Positions 54,505-63,372 of a stretch of 64,000 nt of DNA are shown here, one piece after another. Source of the stretch: an uncultured Tenacibaculum sp. (GTDB lineage: Bacteria > Bacteroidota > Bacteroidia > Flavobacteriales > Flavobacteriaceae). The DNA is taken from the NCBI GenBank assembly GCA_947501615.1, contig CANMWK010000004.1, positions 124,001 through 188,000 of the forward strand, read 5' to 3'. The notes below the pieces were generated by a model. That model was not told the DNA's origin. It worked only from the letters and a program-made list of their open reading frames with translations, and made no database searches. The position numbers and the translations under genes were made by a program. The stretch's first letter is position 1. Every line of letters begins with the position of its first letter.

Positions 54505-54613
54505 ATTTTAAGGTTTTTTAACAAAATGCTTATATTTTTATCTACTTAAAAAAGCTAGTTTAATACAAACATTTAAATTCTAAACTCTTGGTTATCGTTA
54601 TATATTGAACTCA

Positions 54614-54666
54614 TAAAAAAATAGCTATCGTTTGTAAATTATAGTTTTACAATATACGATAGCTAT
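54614..54666 (-). terminator. Terminator of pepP
   Basis: ATAGCTATCGT pairs with ACGATAGCTAT, extended inside by TTGTAAA/TTTACAA, with a T-tract on the minus strand, 62 bp after the pepP stop codon. Confidence 0.85.
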
Positions 54667-54727
54667 ATTTTTAACATTTATAATAAAAAAGTTCTACTCT
54701 CAAATTACGTGCTATGTATTGTATGCT

Positions 54728-56020
54728 TTATTGATGCATCAACTCTTCGATTTCCTCAGCTTCAATAGGAATATTTTTCATTAAGTTCAATGGCTCTCCT
54801 GATTCTTGCACAACAACATCATCTTCTAAACGAATCCCGAAGCCTTCATCTGGAAGATAAATTCCCGGTTCAACAGTAAATACCATATTTGCTTGCATAG
54901 GCTCGTATAATAAACCATAATCATGCGTATCTAATCCTATATGATGAGATGTTCCGTGCATAAAATACTTTTTATACGCTGGCCAATCAGGATTTTCATT
55001 CTGAACATCTGCTTTATCTAATAAACCTAAACCTAACAATTCAGAGGTCATTAATTTACCAACTTCAATATGATAATCTGCCCAAATAGTTCCCGGCACT
55101 AATAGTTTTGTAGCTTCATTCTTAACCCTATTTACAGCATTATATACATCTTTTTGACGATCGGTATAACGACCAGAAACAGGAATTGTTCTACTCATAT
55201 CACTCGAATAATTTGCATATTCAGCAGCGACATCAAAAAGAATTAAATCGCCATCTTTACATTGCTGGTTATTCTCAATATAATGCAAAACATTTGCATT
55301 GTTTCCACTGGCAATAATTGGTGTGTATGCAAATCCTTTAGAACGATTTCTTAAAAATTCATGAGCAAATTCAGCTTCAATTTCGTACTCCCAAACATCA
55401 GGTTTTACAAAACCTAAAATCCTACGGAAACCTTTTTCAGTAATATCACAAGCTTTCTGAATCAGATCTATTTCTATCTGATCTTTTACAGAACGTAGAC
55501 GCTGTAAAATCGGATTACTCTTAGCAACACTATGCGCTGGGTATTTAGCCAATAACCATTTTGTAAAACGTGCTTCACGTGTCTCTGTTTCTATCTTAGC
55601 TCTATAATGTTCGTTAGTATTGATATAAACTGTGTCTGCATACGCCATCATTTCAGCCAACACTTTTTCTAAATCTTGAAGCCAAAAAACTGTTGTTACT
55701 CCACTTGTTTTAAAAGCAGATTCTTTTGTCAATTTCTCTCCTTCCCAGACAGCTATATGCTCATTTGTTTCCTTTAAAAATAATACTTCACGTAAATTTT
55801 CTTTAGGACAATCTGGATATACAATTAAAATACTTTCTTCCTGATCTACACCACTTAAAAAGAAAATATCTCTGTGCTGTTCGAAAGGTAATGTAGAATC
55901 GGCACTTACAGGATAAATATCATTAGAATTGAAAACAGCTAAACTATTAGGCTTCATTTGTGCCATAAAGTTTTTTCGATTCTTAATGAATAAACTGTTC
56001 GTTATAGGTAAGTATTTCAT
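54728..56020 (-). CDS. pepP: Xaa-Pro aminopeptidase (aminopeptidase P)
   Basis: A 430-residue M24B metallopeptidase that removes N-terminal residues preceding proline. N-terminal creatinase-like domain (about 1-170) and C-terminal pita-bread domain. Metal ligands are visible: LILFDVAAEYANYSSDMSRTIPVSG (two Asp), the His in FMHGTSHHIGLDTHD, VEPGIYLP (Glu) and GFGIRLEDDVVV (Glu). Length is typical for PepP, and no signal peptide is present, so it is cytosolic. Monocistronic, with a strong terminator. Confidence 0.93.
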   Translation of the reverse strand: MKYLPITNSLFIKNRKNFMAQMKPNSLAVFNSNDIYPVSADSTLPFEQHRDIFFLSGVDQEESILIVYPDCPKENLREVLFLKETNEHIAVWEGEKLTKESAFKTSGVTTVFWLQDLEKVLAEMMAYADTVYINTNEHYRAKIETETREARFTKWLLAKYPAHSVAKSNPILQRLRSVKDQIEIDLIQKACDITEKGFRRILGFVKPDVWEYEIEAEFAHEFLRNRSKGFAYTPIIASGNNANVLHYIENNQQCKDGDLILFDVAAEYANYSSDMSRTIPVSGRYTDRQKDVYNAVNRVKNEATKLLVPGTIWADYHIEVGKLMTSELLGLGLLDKADVQNENPDWPAYKKYFMHGTSHHIGLDTHDYGLLYEPMQANMVFTVEPGIYLPDEGFGIRLEDDVVVQESGEPLNLMKNIPIEAEEIEELMHQ

Positions 56021-56165
56021 CAGTATTTGGATTTTAAAATATTTGTTTGATCAAAAATAAAAAACTAAAGAGCAATACACTACTAAATTAATATGATTTC
56101 ACAAAAATAGATTTACAAAAAGCAAATATAGATTGTGTGCTTTCTAAACTGATGAAATCCATTAC

Positions 56166-56227
56166 TTTTAATCTCAGAGCAGTAGTTAAGGGGTTAATTT
56201 CATACTATTTCTATTGCAATAGTTCAT
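56166..56227 (-). repeat. Degenerate, internally deleted intergenic repeat
   Basis: On the minus strand it begins ATGAACTATTGC and ends AATTAACCCCTT...GAGATTAAAA, matching both termini of the repeat core at 57374-57480 but lacking the central part. Confidence 0.45.
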
Positions 56228-56285
56228 TTAAATTAACAAAATCAAACTATTTTGTTTGTATCATCTAACTCAAAAGATAATTCTT

Positions 56286-57374
56286 ATGATCATTAGAAAA
56301 ATAATACTTTTTTCATTTTTTTGTTTTCTACATACTAGCAATCATGCTCAAGAATGGGTAGATGTTTTTACCACAAAATTTGGAAAACAAATACTGTACA
56401 GAGATAGTAACAATACTGCATTAAACGGACATTTTAAAATGGCAACTAGCTATGATGGCCGATATTCAGAAATTAACGTAAAAAACGGAAAACTAGAAGG
56501 GGAACGTAAAGATTTTAATCGTGATGGAAAATTGGTGAAAACTGAGGAGTATGAAAATGGTTTTTTACATGGAAAAACACGTGATTATTACTTGAATGGA
56601 ACTATAAGAAAAGAAACACATTACGTACAAGGGATTTTACACGGAACTAATACGGGGTTTGATACTAAAGGAAAGGAAATAAGTACAGAACACTATAAAA
56701 ATGGCTTAAAAGTTGGTAAATGGGTAGCAAAAACTAAAAAAATAGGCACCTCTACCTATGTAACGATTACAAAATTTTATACAGAAGGAAAACCTTCTGG
56801 AACTTGGAGTGAAGTAGGGGAGCATAAAAAACTTATTTGGAGTAAAAAATACTTTAATGTTGATCATTACAGAAAAAGGGAATACTACGATAATGGACAA
56901 TTAAAAAAAGAAATAACACATAAAGACGGTAAAATTTCTGGGGTTTGGAAAACCTATTATAAAAATGGAATTTTAAAATCTAAATGGGTGTATAATGACG
57001 GAAAGCAGACCTATAGATTAGATAATAATGAAGAGGGAAAACCTAAATTTATAGGGCATTACAAAGACGGAAAATCTCATGGAAAACATTCACATTACGA
57101 TGCTAATAATATCATAATTATGCAAGGAAATTATCGTGAAGGGAAACGTAATGGAATTTGGAAATTTAATACCGATATAAAAAGAATTACCTCGTATAAA
57201 AATGGAAAAAAGCATGGTGTAGAAAAAATTTATACTAATGATGATACTCTATTTTCTGAAGGAACTTATGCAAATAATATAAAACATGGGCCTTGGAAAT
57301 ATTATAATAAAGAACAAAAAGTAACTCGAGAAATTAGCTATAAAAACGGTAAAAAAGTTAAGGATAAAAAGTAA
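56286..57374 (+). CDS. MORN-repeat (YwqK-type) secreted protein
   Basis: Started at ATG 56286 (MIIRKIILFSFFCFLHTSNHA signal peptide); the frame from 56256 begins with TTG. The 362-residue product consists of MORN-like repeats of the YwqK/toxin-antitoxin-like family: GKLEGERKDFNRDGKLVKTEEYENGFLHGKTRDYYLNGTIRKETHYVQGILHG and further copies such as NGQLKKEITHKDGKISGVWKTYY, DGKSHGKHSHYD, EGKRNGIWKF and KNGKKHGVEK, given here as examples of the repeat pattern. Such beta-hairpin repeats mediate membrane or protein binding at the cell surface. No toxin-like domain was seen. Confidence 0.8.
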   Translation: MIIRKIILFSFFCFLHTSNHAQEWVDVFTTKFGKQILYRDSNNTALNGHFKMATSYDGRYSEINVKNGKLEGERKDFNRDGKLVKTEEYENGFLHGKTRDYYLNGTIRKETHYVQGILHGTNTGFDTKGKEISTEHYKNGLKVGKWVAKTKKIGTSTYVTITKFYTEGKPSGTWSEVGEHKKLIWSKKYFNVDHYRKREYYDNGQLKKEITHKDGKISGVWKTYYKNGILKSKWVYNDGKQTYRLDNNEEGKPKFIGHYKDGKSHGKHSHYDANNIIIMQGNYREGKRNGIWKFNTDIKRITSYKNGKKHGVEKIYTNDDTLFSEGTYANNIKHGPWKYYNKEQKVTREISYKNGKKVKDKK

Positions 57375-57480
57375 TGAATTGCCCCGATGCAAGCATGCGG
57401 GGTATCTAGTTAAAAAGCTTTTTATATTTCGATACAACTATCTGGAAATTATACCCTTGGCTATCGCCCTGCGATTAAAA
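57374..57480 (+). repeat. Intergenic repeat core, full copy
   Basis: About 107 bp, nearly identical to 63158-63264 and related to 13112-13261 (minus). It contains the hairpin CCCCGATGCAAGCATGCGGGG region split here as CCCCG and CGGGG arms with ATGCAAGCATG between, then TTTCGATACAA, ACCCTTGGCTATCGCCC and GATTAAAA. It starts immediately at the stop codon of the MORN gene. Confidence 0.75.
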
Positions 57481-57485
57481 ATAGT

Positions 57486-57779
57486 ATGAATGTTATTATT
57501 TACTTCTTAAAGCAAGTATTCCTAGTCCTCTTTTTATTTGGATTGCTTTCTTATCTAGATAAGTTACTACTTGTTGATGGATTTCATGTCATTTTTTATT
57601 GGTTGACCATATGCATAGTTTTCTTGCTTTTTTTTGGTTATAATGCTTTAAAACAATTAAAAAACGGAAATTACACAAAAATGATTGTTGCTATTATTTT
57701 TATGATTTCTTGCGCTATTCCCGTTGTTAATTTTAGAGTTTTAACAGCCTTAATTTCAAAGCTACAATCATATTACTAA
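57486..57779 (+). CDS. Small membrane protein, hypothetical
   Basis: A 97-residue protein with three predicted transmembrane helices (about 5-25, 35-50, 65-90) and a short basic linker (LKQLKNGNYTKM). No family motif recognised. It begins 6 bp after the repeat core at 57374-57480, which would give it an unusual leader. Confidence 0.6.
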   Translation: MNVIIYFLKQVFLVLFLFGLLSYLDKLLLVDGFHVIFYWLTICIVFLLFFGYNALKQLKNGNYTKMIVAIIFMISCAIPVVNFRVLTALISKLQSYY

Positions 57780-57845
57780 CACGACGATTTGTGATAAAAC
57801 ATCAAAACTCGTATTAATTATAGCATCCATTCTTGTAAAACGTTT

Positions 57846-58601
57846 TTATTTACCATAATAAGTATCTCGTTTAATTTGTTGTTCTTTATCCTTAGCAGTC
57901 AATTTTTGATCTAAATTAGGAATGTACCTTGTAATGCTAAAGTCATAAGAATCCAAAGAATCTGTTTTGTTATTGGTCAAATCACACAAAAAATATAAAT
58001 TATTTTCAGGGTTATAAACCATAAAAGATCCTCCTTCTTTTGAATTCCATCTTTCTGTTGACCTCACAATATTTCCTCCTTTATTTTCTATATATTTTTT
58101 TATAAACAAACTATCTATTTTAGCCCCTAAGGAAAAGTAGAATACTCTCCAGTCAATTTTTTGATAACAATTTTTGGTTGTTTCAATATTCCATGGGTAA
58201 TATTTGTTTTCGGCTATCATTTCTTCTCTAGTCTTTGGTTTTTCTTGAGAAATAATTTTCGTTTTAGAACTTTCCAAATCTTCATCTTCTTCGATGCCTA
58301 ATATCATTGAATGTTCATAAACCCCTTTATAATCAAAACAATCAATACCTACTTGGTATTGTATAACAGTATCAGCTATTTGTTTTATATATTGTACTTG
58401 ACCACACGGTGAACTATCAAATCTGTACCCATCTTTTACTATTGATTTTAAAGTTAGGTTTGAGTTTAACTTAAATGGGTGCCAAGGAGGTATTCTATTA
58501 ACTTTTTCAGTATTAAAAAATAAAAAATAAGACAGAATTAGATTTAAAATAATAGATGAAATGATAACAATAAGGCTTGTTTTATTTTTCATTTTTAACA
58601 T
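57846..58601 (-). CDS. Membrane-anchored hypothetical protein
   Basis: A 251-residue protein with one N-terminal transmembrane helix (LIVIISSIILNLILSYFLFF, about 9-28) and a periplasmic soluble part with four Cys (C62, CFDY, NCYQ, CDLTN). It could start at the fourth residue (58592). The mature part is mixed alpha/beta with no recognised motif. It is 27 bp downstream of the adenylate-kinase-like gene, with which it may be cotranscribed. Confidence 0.6.
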   Translation of the reverse strand: MLKMKNKTSLIVIISSIILNLILSYFLFFNTEKVNRIPPWHPFKLNSNLTLKSIVKDGYRFDSSPCGQVQYIKQIADTVIQYQVGIDCFDYKGVYEHSMILGIEEDEDLESSKTKIISQEKPKTREEMIAENKYYPWNIETTKNCYQKIDWRVFYFSLGAKIDSLFIKKYIENKGGNIVRSTERWNSKEGGSFMVYNPENNLYFLCDLTNNKTDSLDSYDFSITRYIPNLDQKLTAKDKEQQIKRDTYYGK

Positions 58602-58627
58602 TTTACAACAATACTCTTTTACGAAAT

Positions 58628-59191
58628 TTATAGGCTTTCTTTAATTCGTGTTGTAATTTCTTCTATAGAACCCATACCATCGAAAGTAATTACTTTCAAT
58701 TTTGTTTTCATGTAAGTAATTGCTGGTTTTGTTGTTTCTTCAAAAATTCGAATACGTTTTACATGTGTTTCAGAATTTTTATCATCTTCTCTATTAGATG
58801 TTGTTGCTCGTTTTTTAGCTCGAAGTAATAGTTCTTCCTTCGGAACTTCAATATTAATTACCTTATCAATACCTAAACCTTTATCAGCAACTAAAGCTAA
58901 TAAATCATCTATTTGAGGAGTTGTTCTTGGATATCCGTCTAAAATAATTCCTGCTTCCGATCTGTTTTCATCTAAAATCTGACTGAATAATGTCTTCATT
59001 ATTTGATCTGGAACTAAATCTCCTTTCTTTTCATACTTAGATAATTCTTTACCGATTTCAGTTCCATTTTCTTTTTCTAACCTACAACGATCCCCTGTAG
59101 AAATATGTTTGTAGTGTAACAGGTTTTTTAAAATTTCACATTGTGTTCCTTTACCAGAATACGGAGGGCCAGTAATAATTAAAATTTTCAT
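58628..59191 (-). CDS. Adenylate kinase-like nucleoside monophosphate kinase
   Basis: A 187-residue P-loop kinase of the short-LID adenylate kinase type. Walker A is GPPYSGKGTQ, the NMP-binding region has HISTGDRCRLE, the GYPRT loop is LDGYPRTTPQ, and the LID Arg/Asp is in TSNREDDKNS. The reaction is NMP + ATP to NDP + ADP. The protein is divergent from the canonical flavobacterial Adk in several loop residues (Tyr in the Walker loop, GDRCRLE instead of GDLLR), so a second kinase with different substrate is possible. 27 bp upstream of a hypothetical membrane protein gene in the same direction. Confidence 0.85.
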   Translation of the reverse strand: MKILIITGPPYSGKGTQCEILKNLLHYKHISTGDRCRLEKENGTEIGKELSKYEKKGDLVPDQIMKTLFSQILDENRSEAGIILDGYPRTTPQIDDLLALVADKGLGIDKVINIEVPKEELLLRAKKRATTSNREDDKNSETHVKRIRIFEETTKPAITYMKTKLKVITFDGMGSIEEITTRIKESL

Positions 59192-59241
59192 CTGTTTAAT
59201 TTCTATTTCAAAAGTTTATTTACAAATGTACTTATAATGTG

Positions 59242-60273
59242 TTACTCGACCATAAAAGTTATTGGAATTGTATAGCGTACACTTACATTTTTTCCTTTGT
59301 GTTTTCCTGGAATAAATCGAGGTAGTTTTTCAAATAGTTTCTTAAGTTCTTCTTTAAGAAAAGGATGTGGAGCTCTTGTTTCAATAGTAGTGACATTCCC
59401 TAAACTATCAATAGTAATTCTGATGAACATTCTCTTTTTTCCTTCAGATAACCCTAAGTTTTCAGTAGTTGAAAAATCAAAATTCTTTGTTACAAATTCA
59501 TTCATTTTTCGATTAAAATTCTCTAGCCAAGTTTCATTGGCTCTTTTAACAACACCTTTAAATCTTGGTTGTTTGTCTACAAAATGAAAAGAGTGAAATT
59601 CTTTCATCTTCTTTTCTGGGGGTGTAATAACTCCCATTACTGGTTCTATTTCATCATCCTCCTTTAAGTTTTCAAGTAACTTAGAAACTTCGTCTATGTT
59701 GTCAATATAGTTAGTTTCATCAACTTCTCCAGTAACTTCTAAAATTACTTCTCCATCTTCTGCAACTTCTATTTCTTCAGGTTTAGGTAAGCCTCCAACA
59801 ACAAATACTTCTTCATTAGTAACGGTTTTGGTTTCACAAGAAGTTTTTATCTCAGATTTTTTCGGGTTGAAAATAGTTAATGAATCTATTGATTTTTCAA
59901 CTTTAGTAATGCTATCAATCAACATTACTTTCTCTATTTTTTGAGTTTTTTGTTCTGTTGAACAACTGAATAATGTGGTTCCCATAGTAATAAGTAATGT
60001 TAGAACAAATAATTTTTGAAACGATAAATTACTCTTGAAAACAGTATCTGGCAATTGAATTACTATAGCATCTAATTGTTTTTTATAGAAATGACCACAA
60101 ACTCTTTTTTCTTTGTTTCTAATAAGATACTCTTGAATTTCTTCCGTTGATTTTTTAGTAAAATCAACAACAGTTTTAGAGCAAGAAGCACAAAATCTTC
60201 CTTTTTCATTCGGCGTCATTTTTTGCCAGTTTTCATGACAAGGTTCTGGAATAGTAATCTTGTAGTTTTTCAT
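59242..60273 (-). CDS. Energy transducer TonB-like protein with Cys-rich N-terminus
   Basis: I start at the ATG at 60273 (MKNYKITIPEPC); the frame from 60309 adds a poor 12 residues. The 343-residue protein has an N-terminal cytosolic Cys-containing domain (about 10-60; CHENWQK, FCASCSKTVVDF, VCGHFY) common in Bacteroidota TonB proteins, a transmembrane helix (about 87-105, LFVLTLLITMGTTLF), an acidic/low-complexity linker, and a TonB C-terminal domain (about 265-343; RMFIRITIDSLGNVTTIETRAPHPFLKEEL, VRYTIPITFMV). It transmits proton-motive force to TonB-dependent receptors. No ExbBD is adjacent. Confidence 0.88.
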   Translation of the reverse strand: MKNYKITIPEPCHENWQKMTPNEKGRFCASCSKTVVDFTKKSTEEIQEYLIRNKEKRVCGHFYKKQLDAIVIQLPDTVFKSNLSFQKLFVLTLLITMGTTLFSCSTEQKTQKIEKVMLIDSITKVEKSIDSLTIFNPKKSEIKTSCETKTVTNEEVFVVGGLPKPEEIEVAEDGEVILEVTGEVDETNYIDNIDEVSKLLENLKEDDEIEPVMGVITPPEKKMKEFHSFHFVDKQPRFKGVVKRANETWLENFNRKMNEFVTKNFDFSTTENLGLSEGKKRMFIRITIDSLGNVTTIETRAPHPFLKEELKKLFEKLPRFIPGKHKGKNVSVRYTIPITFMVE

Positions 60274-60471
60274 AGTCAAAATAATTTGATTTACATTCAC
60301 AATTTCCATTCCAAAAATGGTAGATTTACCAATAGTAAACTTTAGAAGTTAAAAAAAGAATTTATAAAAAACAGTCAACATTATTTAACGACGAACACTT
60401 TGAAGGCTATGAACTGCCAGCTTTCATTGATAATGAATCCCAGATAATTGACAGCTGAAAAAACACCCCAA

Positions 60472-61533
60472 ATGGAGCATTCAGAAGAAAAATTAATGTC
60501 GAAGAAAAAACCTGCTTTTCCTATCAATCATTTTTTAAATGATTACTTGATAGAACATAGTAGAAATATGAAGATTCCTATTTTTTATGAAGATTTGCTT
60601 CGCTTTCAAGGGGCTGTGGTTGTGTACGATAAAAACGATGAAGACACACTTTGGGTTCGTGTATATTTTTCTGAATTCGACAGACAAGAAATCGATTTAA
60701 GCTTAAAGAAAGTCTATAACATTTTACACTCAAATGGTAACGAAGATAATATTCAGTATTTAAACATCGATGCTGTAGATTATTGTACATTCGGAAACTC
60801 AAAACCTTTTCGTGTAAAAGTTAGAAACATATTAAACGACAATTACACGTATTTCTATGTAAAAAAAACAGATGCTTCACGGGTTTATGGTTTAGAATTA
60901 GAGCATATTTTGTCGCCATACAACCTCAACTTTTTGCTGTATAAAGACACTTTAATTGAAGAGCATATTGCTGGTATTCCTGGAGATACTTTTATCAAAG
61001 AAATTTTACCTAATTGTACCGAACCTCAAAAAGCACAAATTGCTAAGGAGTTTGTAAAGTTTAATGAACGTTGCATGCTTCGTTTATTAGGCGATATGCG
61101 TTCCTATAATTACGTTATTGTTCCTACACACGATTTTGATAGTGTGGTATATAAAATTAGAGCGATCGATTTCGATCAGCAGTGTTTTGAAGGGAAATTT
61201 AAGGTATACTATCCTCAGTTTTTTAAAGAAAATTACCCAATGGTTAAATTGGTAGGGGATAAGCTTCAAGAAAATTCTATTGAGCAATATAAATTGGAAG
61301 AGCGTTCTATTGTTGCTAAACGTATTTTATCTTCTGAAGATCGTATTAATGAACTGATTTTTTGTATGAAAAATGATGAAATTTCGTACAATGAAAATAT
61401 TGAACAGTTAAAAATGCAGATTTATGAATTTACTAAAGATATTTCTTTTAAACGAAGTAAAAATATGGGGGAAGTTTTAGAGAATGCTTTAGATTTTGTG
61501 CGACGTAATTATGAGGATGTAACGATGAGATAA
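60472..61533 (+). CDS. Conserved protein with kinase-like (APH/protein-kinase) motif pattern
   Basis: Started at ATG 60472 (MEHSEEKL); a start at 60496 is also possible. The 353-residue protein shows a pattern compatible with the protein-kinase/APH fold: a Lys in a strand (YFYVKK, 131-132), an acidic hinge (LIEEHIAGIPGD), a catalytic-loop-like GDMRSYNYV (Asp208 to Asn213, the same D+5N spacing as in kinases) and IDFDQ (Asp233/235) in place of DFG/IDW. The intervening beta hairpin is longer than usual. Family otherwise not recognised. The thymidylate kinase-like gene follows in the same direction, separated by a 230-bp repeat-bearing gap. Confidence 0.6.
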   Translation: MEHSEEKLMSKKKPAFPINHFLNDYLIEHSRNMKIPIFYEDLLRFQGAVVVYDKNDEDTLWVRVYFSEFDRQEIDLSLKKVYNILHSNGNEDNIQYLNIDAVDYCTFGNSKPFRVKVRNILNDNYTYFYVKKTDASRVYGLELEHILSPYNLNFLLYKDTLIEEHIAGIPGDTFIKEILPNCTEPQKAQIAKEFVKFNERCMLRLLGDMRSYNYVIVPTHDFDSVVYKIRAIDFDQQCFEGKFKVYYPQFFKENYPMVKLVGDKLQENSIEQYKLEERSIVAKRILSSEDRINELIFCMKNDEISYNENIEQLKMQIYEFTKDISFKRSKNMGEVLENALDFVRRNYEDVTMR

Positions 61534-61605
61534 AACCTTTTAAACTTTTAAGGTTGTAAATATTCAAAAGTATTTAAATACTATCTTTGGCGAGAATTTG
61601 ATGTA

Positions 61606-61726
61606 TGTCAGTTCGAGTATTTTTATGAAGTGATAACGTAATAAAAATGTATCGAGAACAATTTAAAGACTTCTCGATACTAAATTATTTTCCATTTTAT
61701 TTCAAATAATTTCACTCGAAGTGACA
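61606..61726. repeat. Palindromic intergenic element (121 bp)
   Basis: Termini TGTCAGTTCGAGT and ACTCGAAGTGACA form an imperfect inverted repeat and the middle has a second dyad, GTATCGAGAA...TTCTCGATAC. Such long palindromes recur in marine flavobacterial genomes (from general familiarity). May fold as a large hairpin in RNA and could end the transcript of the upstream gene. Confidence 0.65.
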
Positions 61727-61764
61727 CTCATTTTTATAAAACAATTACAATTTTTAATCAAATT

Positions 61765-62952
61765 ATGAATAAGAAATCACTTTTTGTGGCCATTGAAGGT
61801 CTTGACGGAACGGGTAAAAGTACTATTGCTAAACTGGCTTCTTATTTTATTCAAAGTGCCTTAGGTAAAAACGTAAAACTTACTTTTGAACCTCACGATC
61901 CATCTTGTGCCGGTTTGTTTATCAGGCAAATTTTAGAAAAGAAAATTCATAATTTTTCGAATGAAACTTTAATGACTGCTTTTGCAGCGAATAGATTAGA
62001 TCATTGTAACAGAGAAATCAACACATGGCTTTCTAAGGATAATAGCATGGTTATTTGTGATCGTTATTATTTGTCTTCTTTGGTATATCAATCTAGCGAA
62101 CAGCATCCTTTTGATGCTGTTATGAAAATCAATGAACATGCTACAAAACCAGATGTTACGCTTTTTATGAATGCTAGCAATGAAGTTTGTTATGAACGAA
62201 TGGATATTCGTAACAAACCCAAAGAATTATTCGAGGAAGGATTGACTGAAACACGTGAAAAATACTTGAATGCTATTCAGTATTTGCAAGAAGTTAAAAA
62301 CGAAAAAATTCAGATTGTAGATGCTAGTGGCACCATTAAAGAAGTATTAGAACGAGTAATTCATGTAATTTCTGATGAATTTTCTGAGGATATAAAAGCA
62401 CAATTAATCACTGCTGTTAAAGCATATGAAATACCTTCATCAAATGTATTTTCTTTAGATGGAGAAATTCCTGATTTATGTACTTCAGTTATTCAAAAAA
62501 TTTCAGCTAATAAAAGTTTTACTACCAACAATGGAAATGAGATAGTAAAAACGGAATTAGATGCGTTATCCTTTGTAGATAAAGGAATTCTATTTTTAAA
62601 TTATTTAGAAAAGTTAGGTTATAATATTGGTGAAAAATGTTCGTGGACTTCTTTAGATAGTTTTACTATTGAATATTCCCTACCTGGTGGATTAGTTCAA
62701 AAAGGAACTGCATTATTAATTAACGAAAATCAACGATACGATGCTATTTTAGGAACTGTTAGTCAATTAGCTGAACTAGAAAAAATGTCGGATTTTATGT
62801 TTATTTTTAATCCTGGTCCATCTGATTTGATCACAAAGTTTTATGAAAGAGATATTATTAAATCTACCAAAGATCAATCGTTCTTATTCCCAAATATTCA
62901 GCAAATAACTGAACAAGATTTATATGAATTTCTTGTTAATGAATTAGTTTAA
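61765..62952 (+). CDS. Thymidylate kinase-like protein with extra C-terminal domain
   Basis: A 395-residue protein. Residues about 1-210 form a dTMP kinase domain: Walker A EGLDGTGKSTIAKL, ANRLDHCNREI, the DRY motif VICDRYYLSSLVYQ and DVTLFMNASNEVCYERM with LID-like region following. A normal Tmk is about 205-215 residues; here a further ~185 residues (about 215-395) follow, with no recognised motif, rich in short helices and a beta region (YSLPGGLVQKGTALLI). Substrate could be dTMP or another thymidylate-like nucleotide; whether this is the housekeeping enzyme is unclear. Confidence 0.8.
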   Translation: MNKKSLFVAIEGLDGTGKSTIAKLASYFIQSALGKNVKLTFEPHDPSCAGLFIRQILEKKIHNFSNETLMTAFAANRLDHCNREINTWLSKDNSMVICDRYYLSSLVYQSSEQHPFDAVMKINEHATKPDVTLFMNASNEVCYERMDIRNKPKELFEEGLTETREKYLNAIQYLQEVKNEKIQIVDASGTIKEVLERVIHVISDEFSEDIKAQLITAVKAYEIPSSNVFSLDGEIPDLCTSVIQKISANKSFTTNNGNEIVKTELDALSFVDKGILFLNYLEKLGYNIGEKCSWTSLDSFTIEYSLPGGLVQKGTALLINENQRYDAILGTVSQLAELEKMSDFMFIFNPGPSDLITKFYERDIIKSTKDQSFLFPNIQQITEQDLYEFLVNELV

Positions 62953-63372
62953 AAATGTGTAGGGGAGAAGTATATTTGAAATTCTAATTATATTTTTTGT
63001 TTAACATAAAATGAGAGCTCGGAAATTGAGTGATTTTTCAGACTAAAAGGAGGAAAAATTGTATCGAAATTGGATTGTCATGTCAACCTCGAGCATTATT
63101 GAACTTAAAAAAGCTTTTAAATGAAGATAGCTTACGAAGTAAGTCGAGAGGTTTTCAATGAACTTCCCCGATGCAAGCATGCAGGGTATCTAGTTAAAAA
63201 GCTTTTTATATTTCGATACAAGTATCGGGTAATTAAACCCTTGGCTATCGCCCTACGATTAAAATTTCTAACAAGAACAAGGTCTTGTCTTTAGTTTATT
63301 TTGGGCGATAGTCGAAAGGCTCGACCTAACAACGAAAAATTATATAGTTGCAATTAACGATTGAAAAAATCA
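62953..63372. other. Intergenic region with repeat fragments
   Basis: No ORF. It holds repeat debris at about 63080-63160 (TGTCAACCTCGAG and AGTCGAGAGGTT, an imperfect dyad), the full repeat core at 63158-63264, and a fragment GGCGATAGTCGAAAGGCTCGACC at about 63304-63326, listed here as separate short pieces. Confidence 0.5.
63158..63264 (+). repeat. Intergenic repeat core, full copy
   Basis: 107 bp, differing from 57374-57480 at only about nine positions; same hairpin arms (CCCCG / CAGGG), same GATACAA, ACCCTTGGCTATCGCCC and GATTAAAA motifs. Confidence 0.75.

Noticed and set aside
46077..54727. Classical integron or prophage
   Set aside because: I found no integrase, attC-like series with consistent ends, or phage structural genes; the zone shows only dispersed repeats and mixed small genes.
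56286..57374. Toxin-antitoxin system antitoxin
   Set aside because: The YwqK-family label comes from annotation habit; no toxin gene is nearby and the protein has a signal peptide.
61765..62952. Fusion error joining tmk to a second gene
   Set aside because: The frame is open without a break and no start-like context at the domain border was seen, so a genuine extension is more likely.
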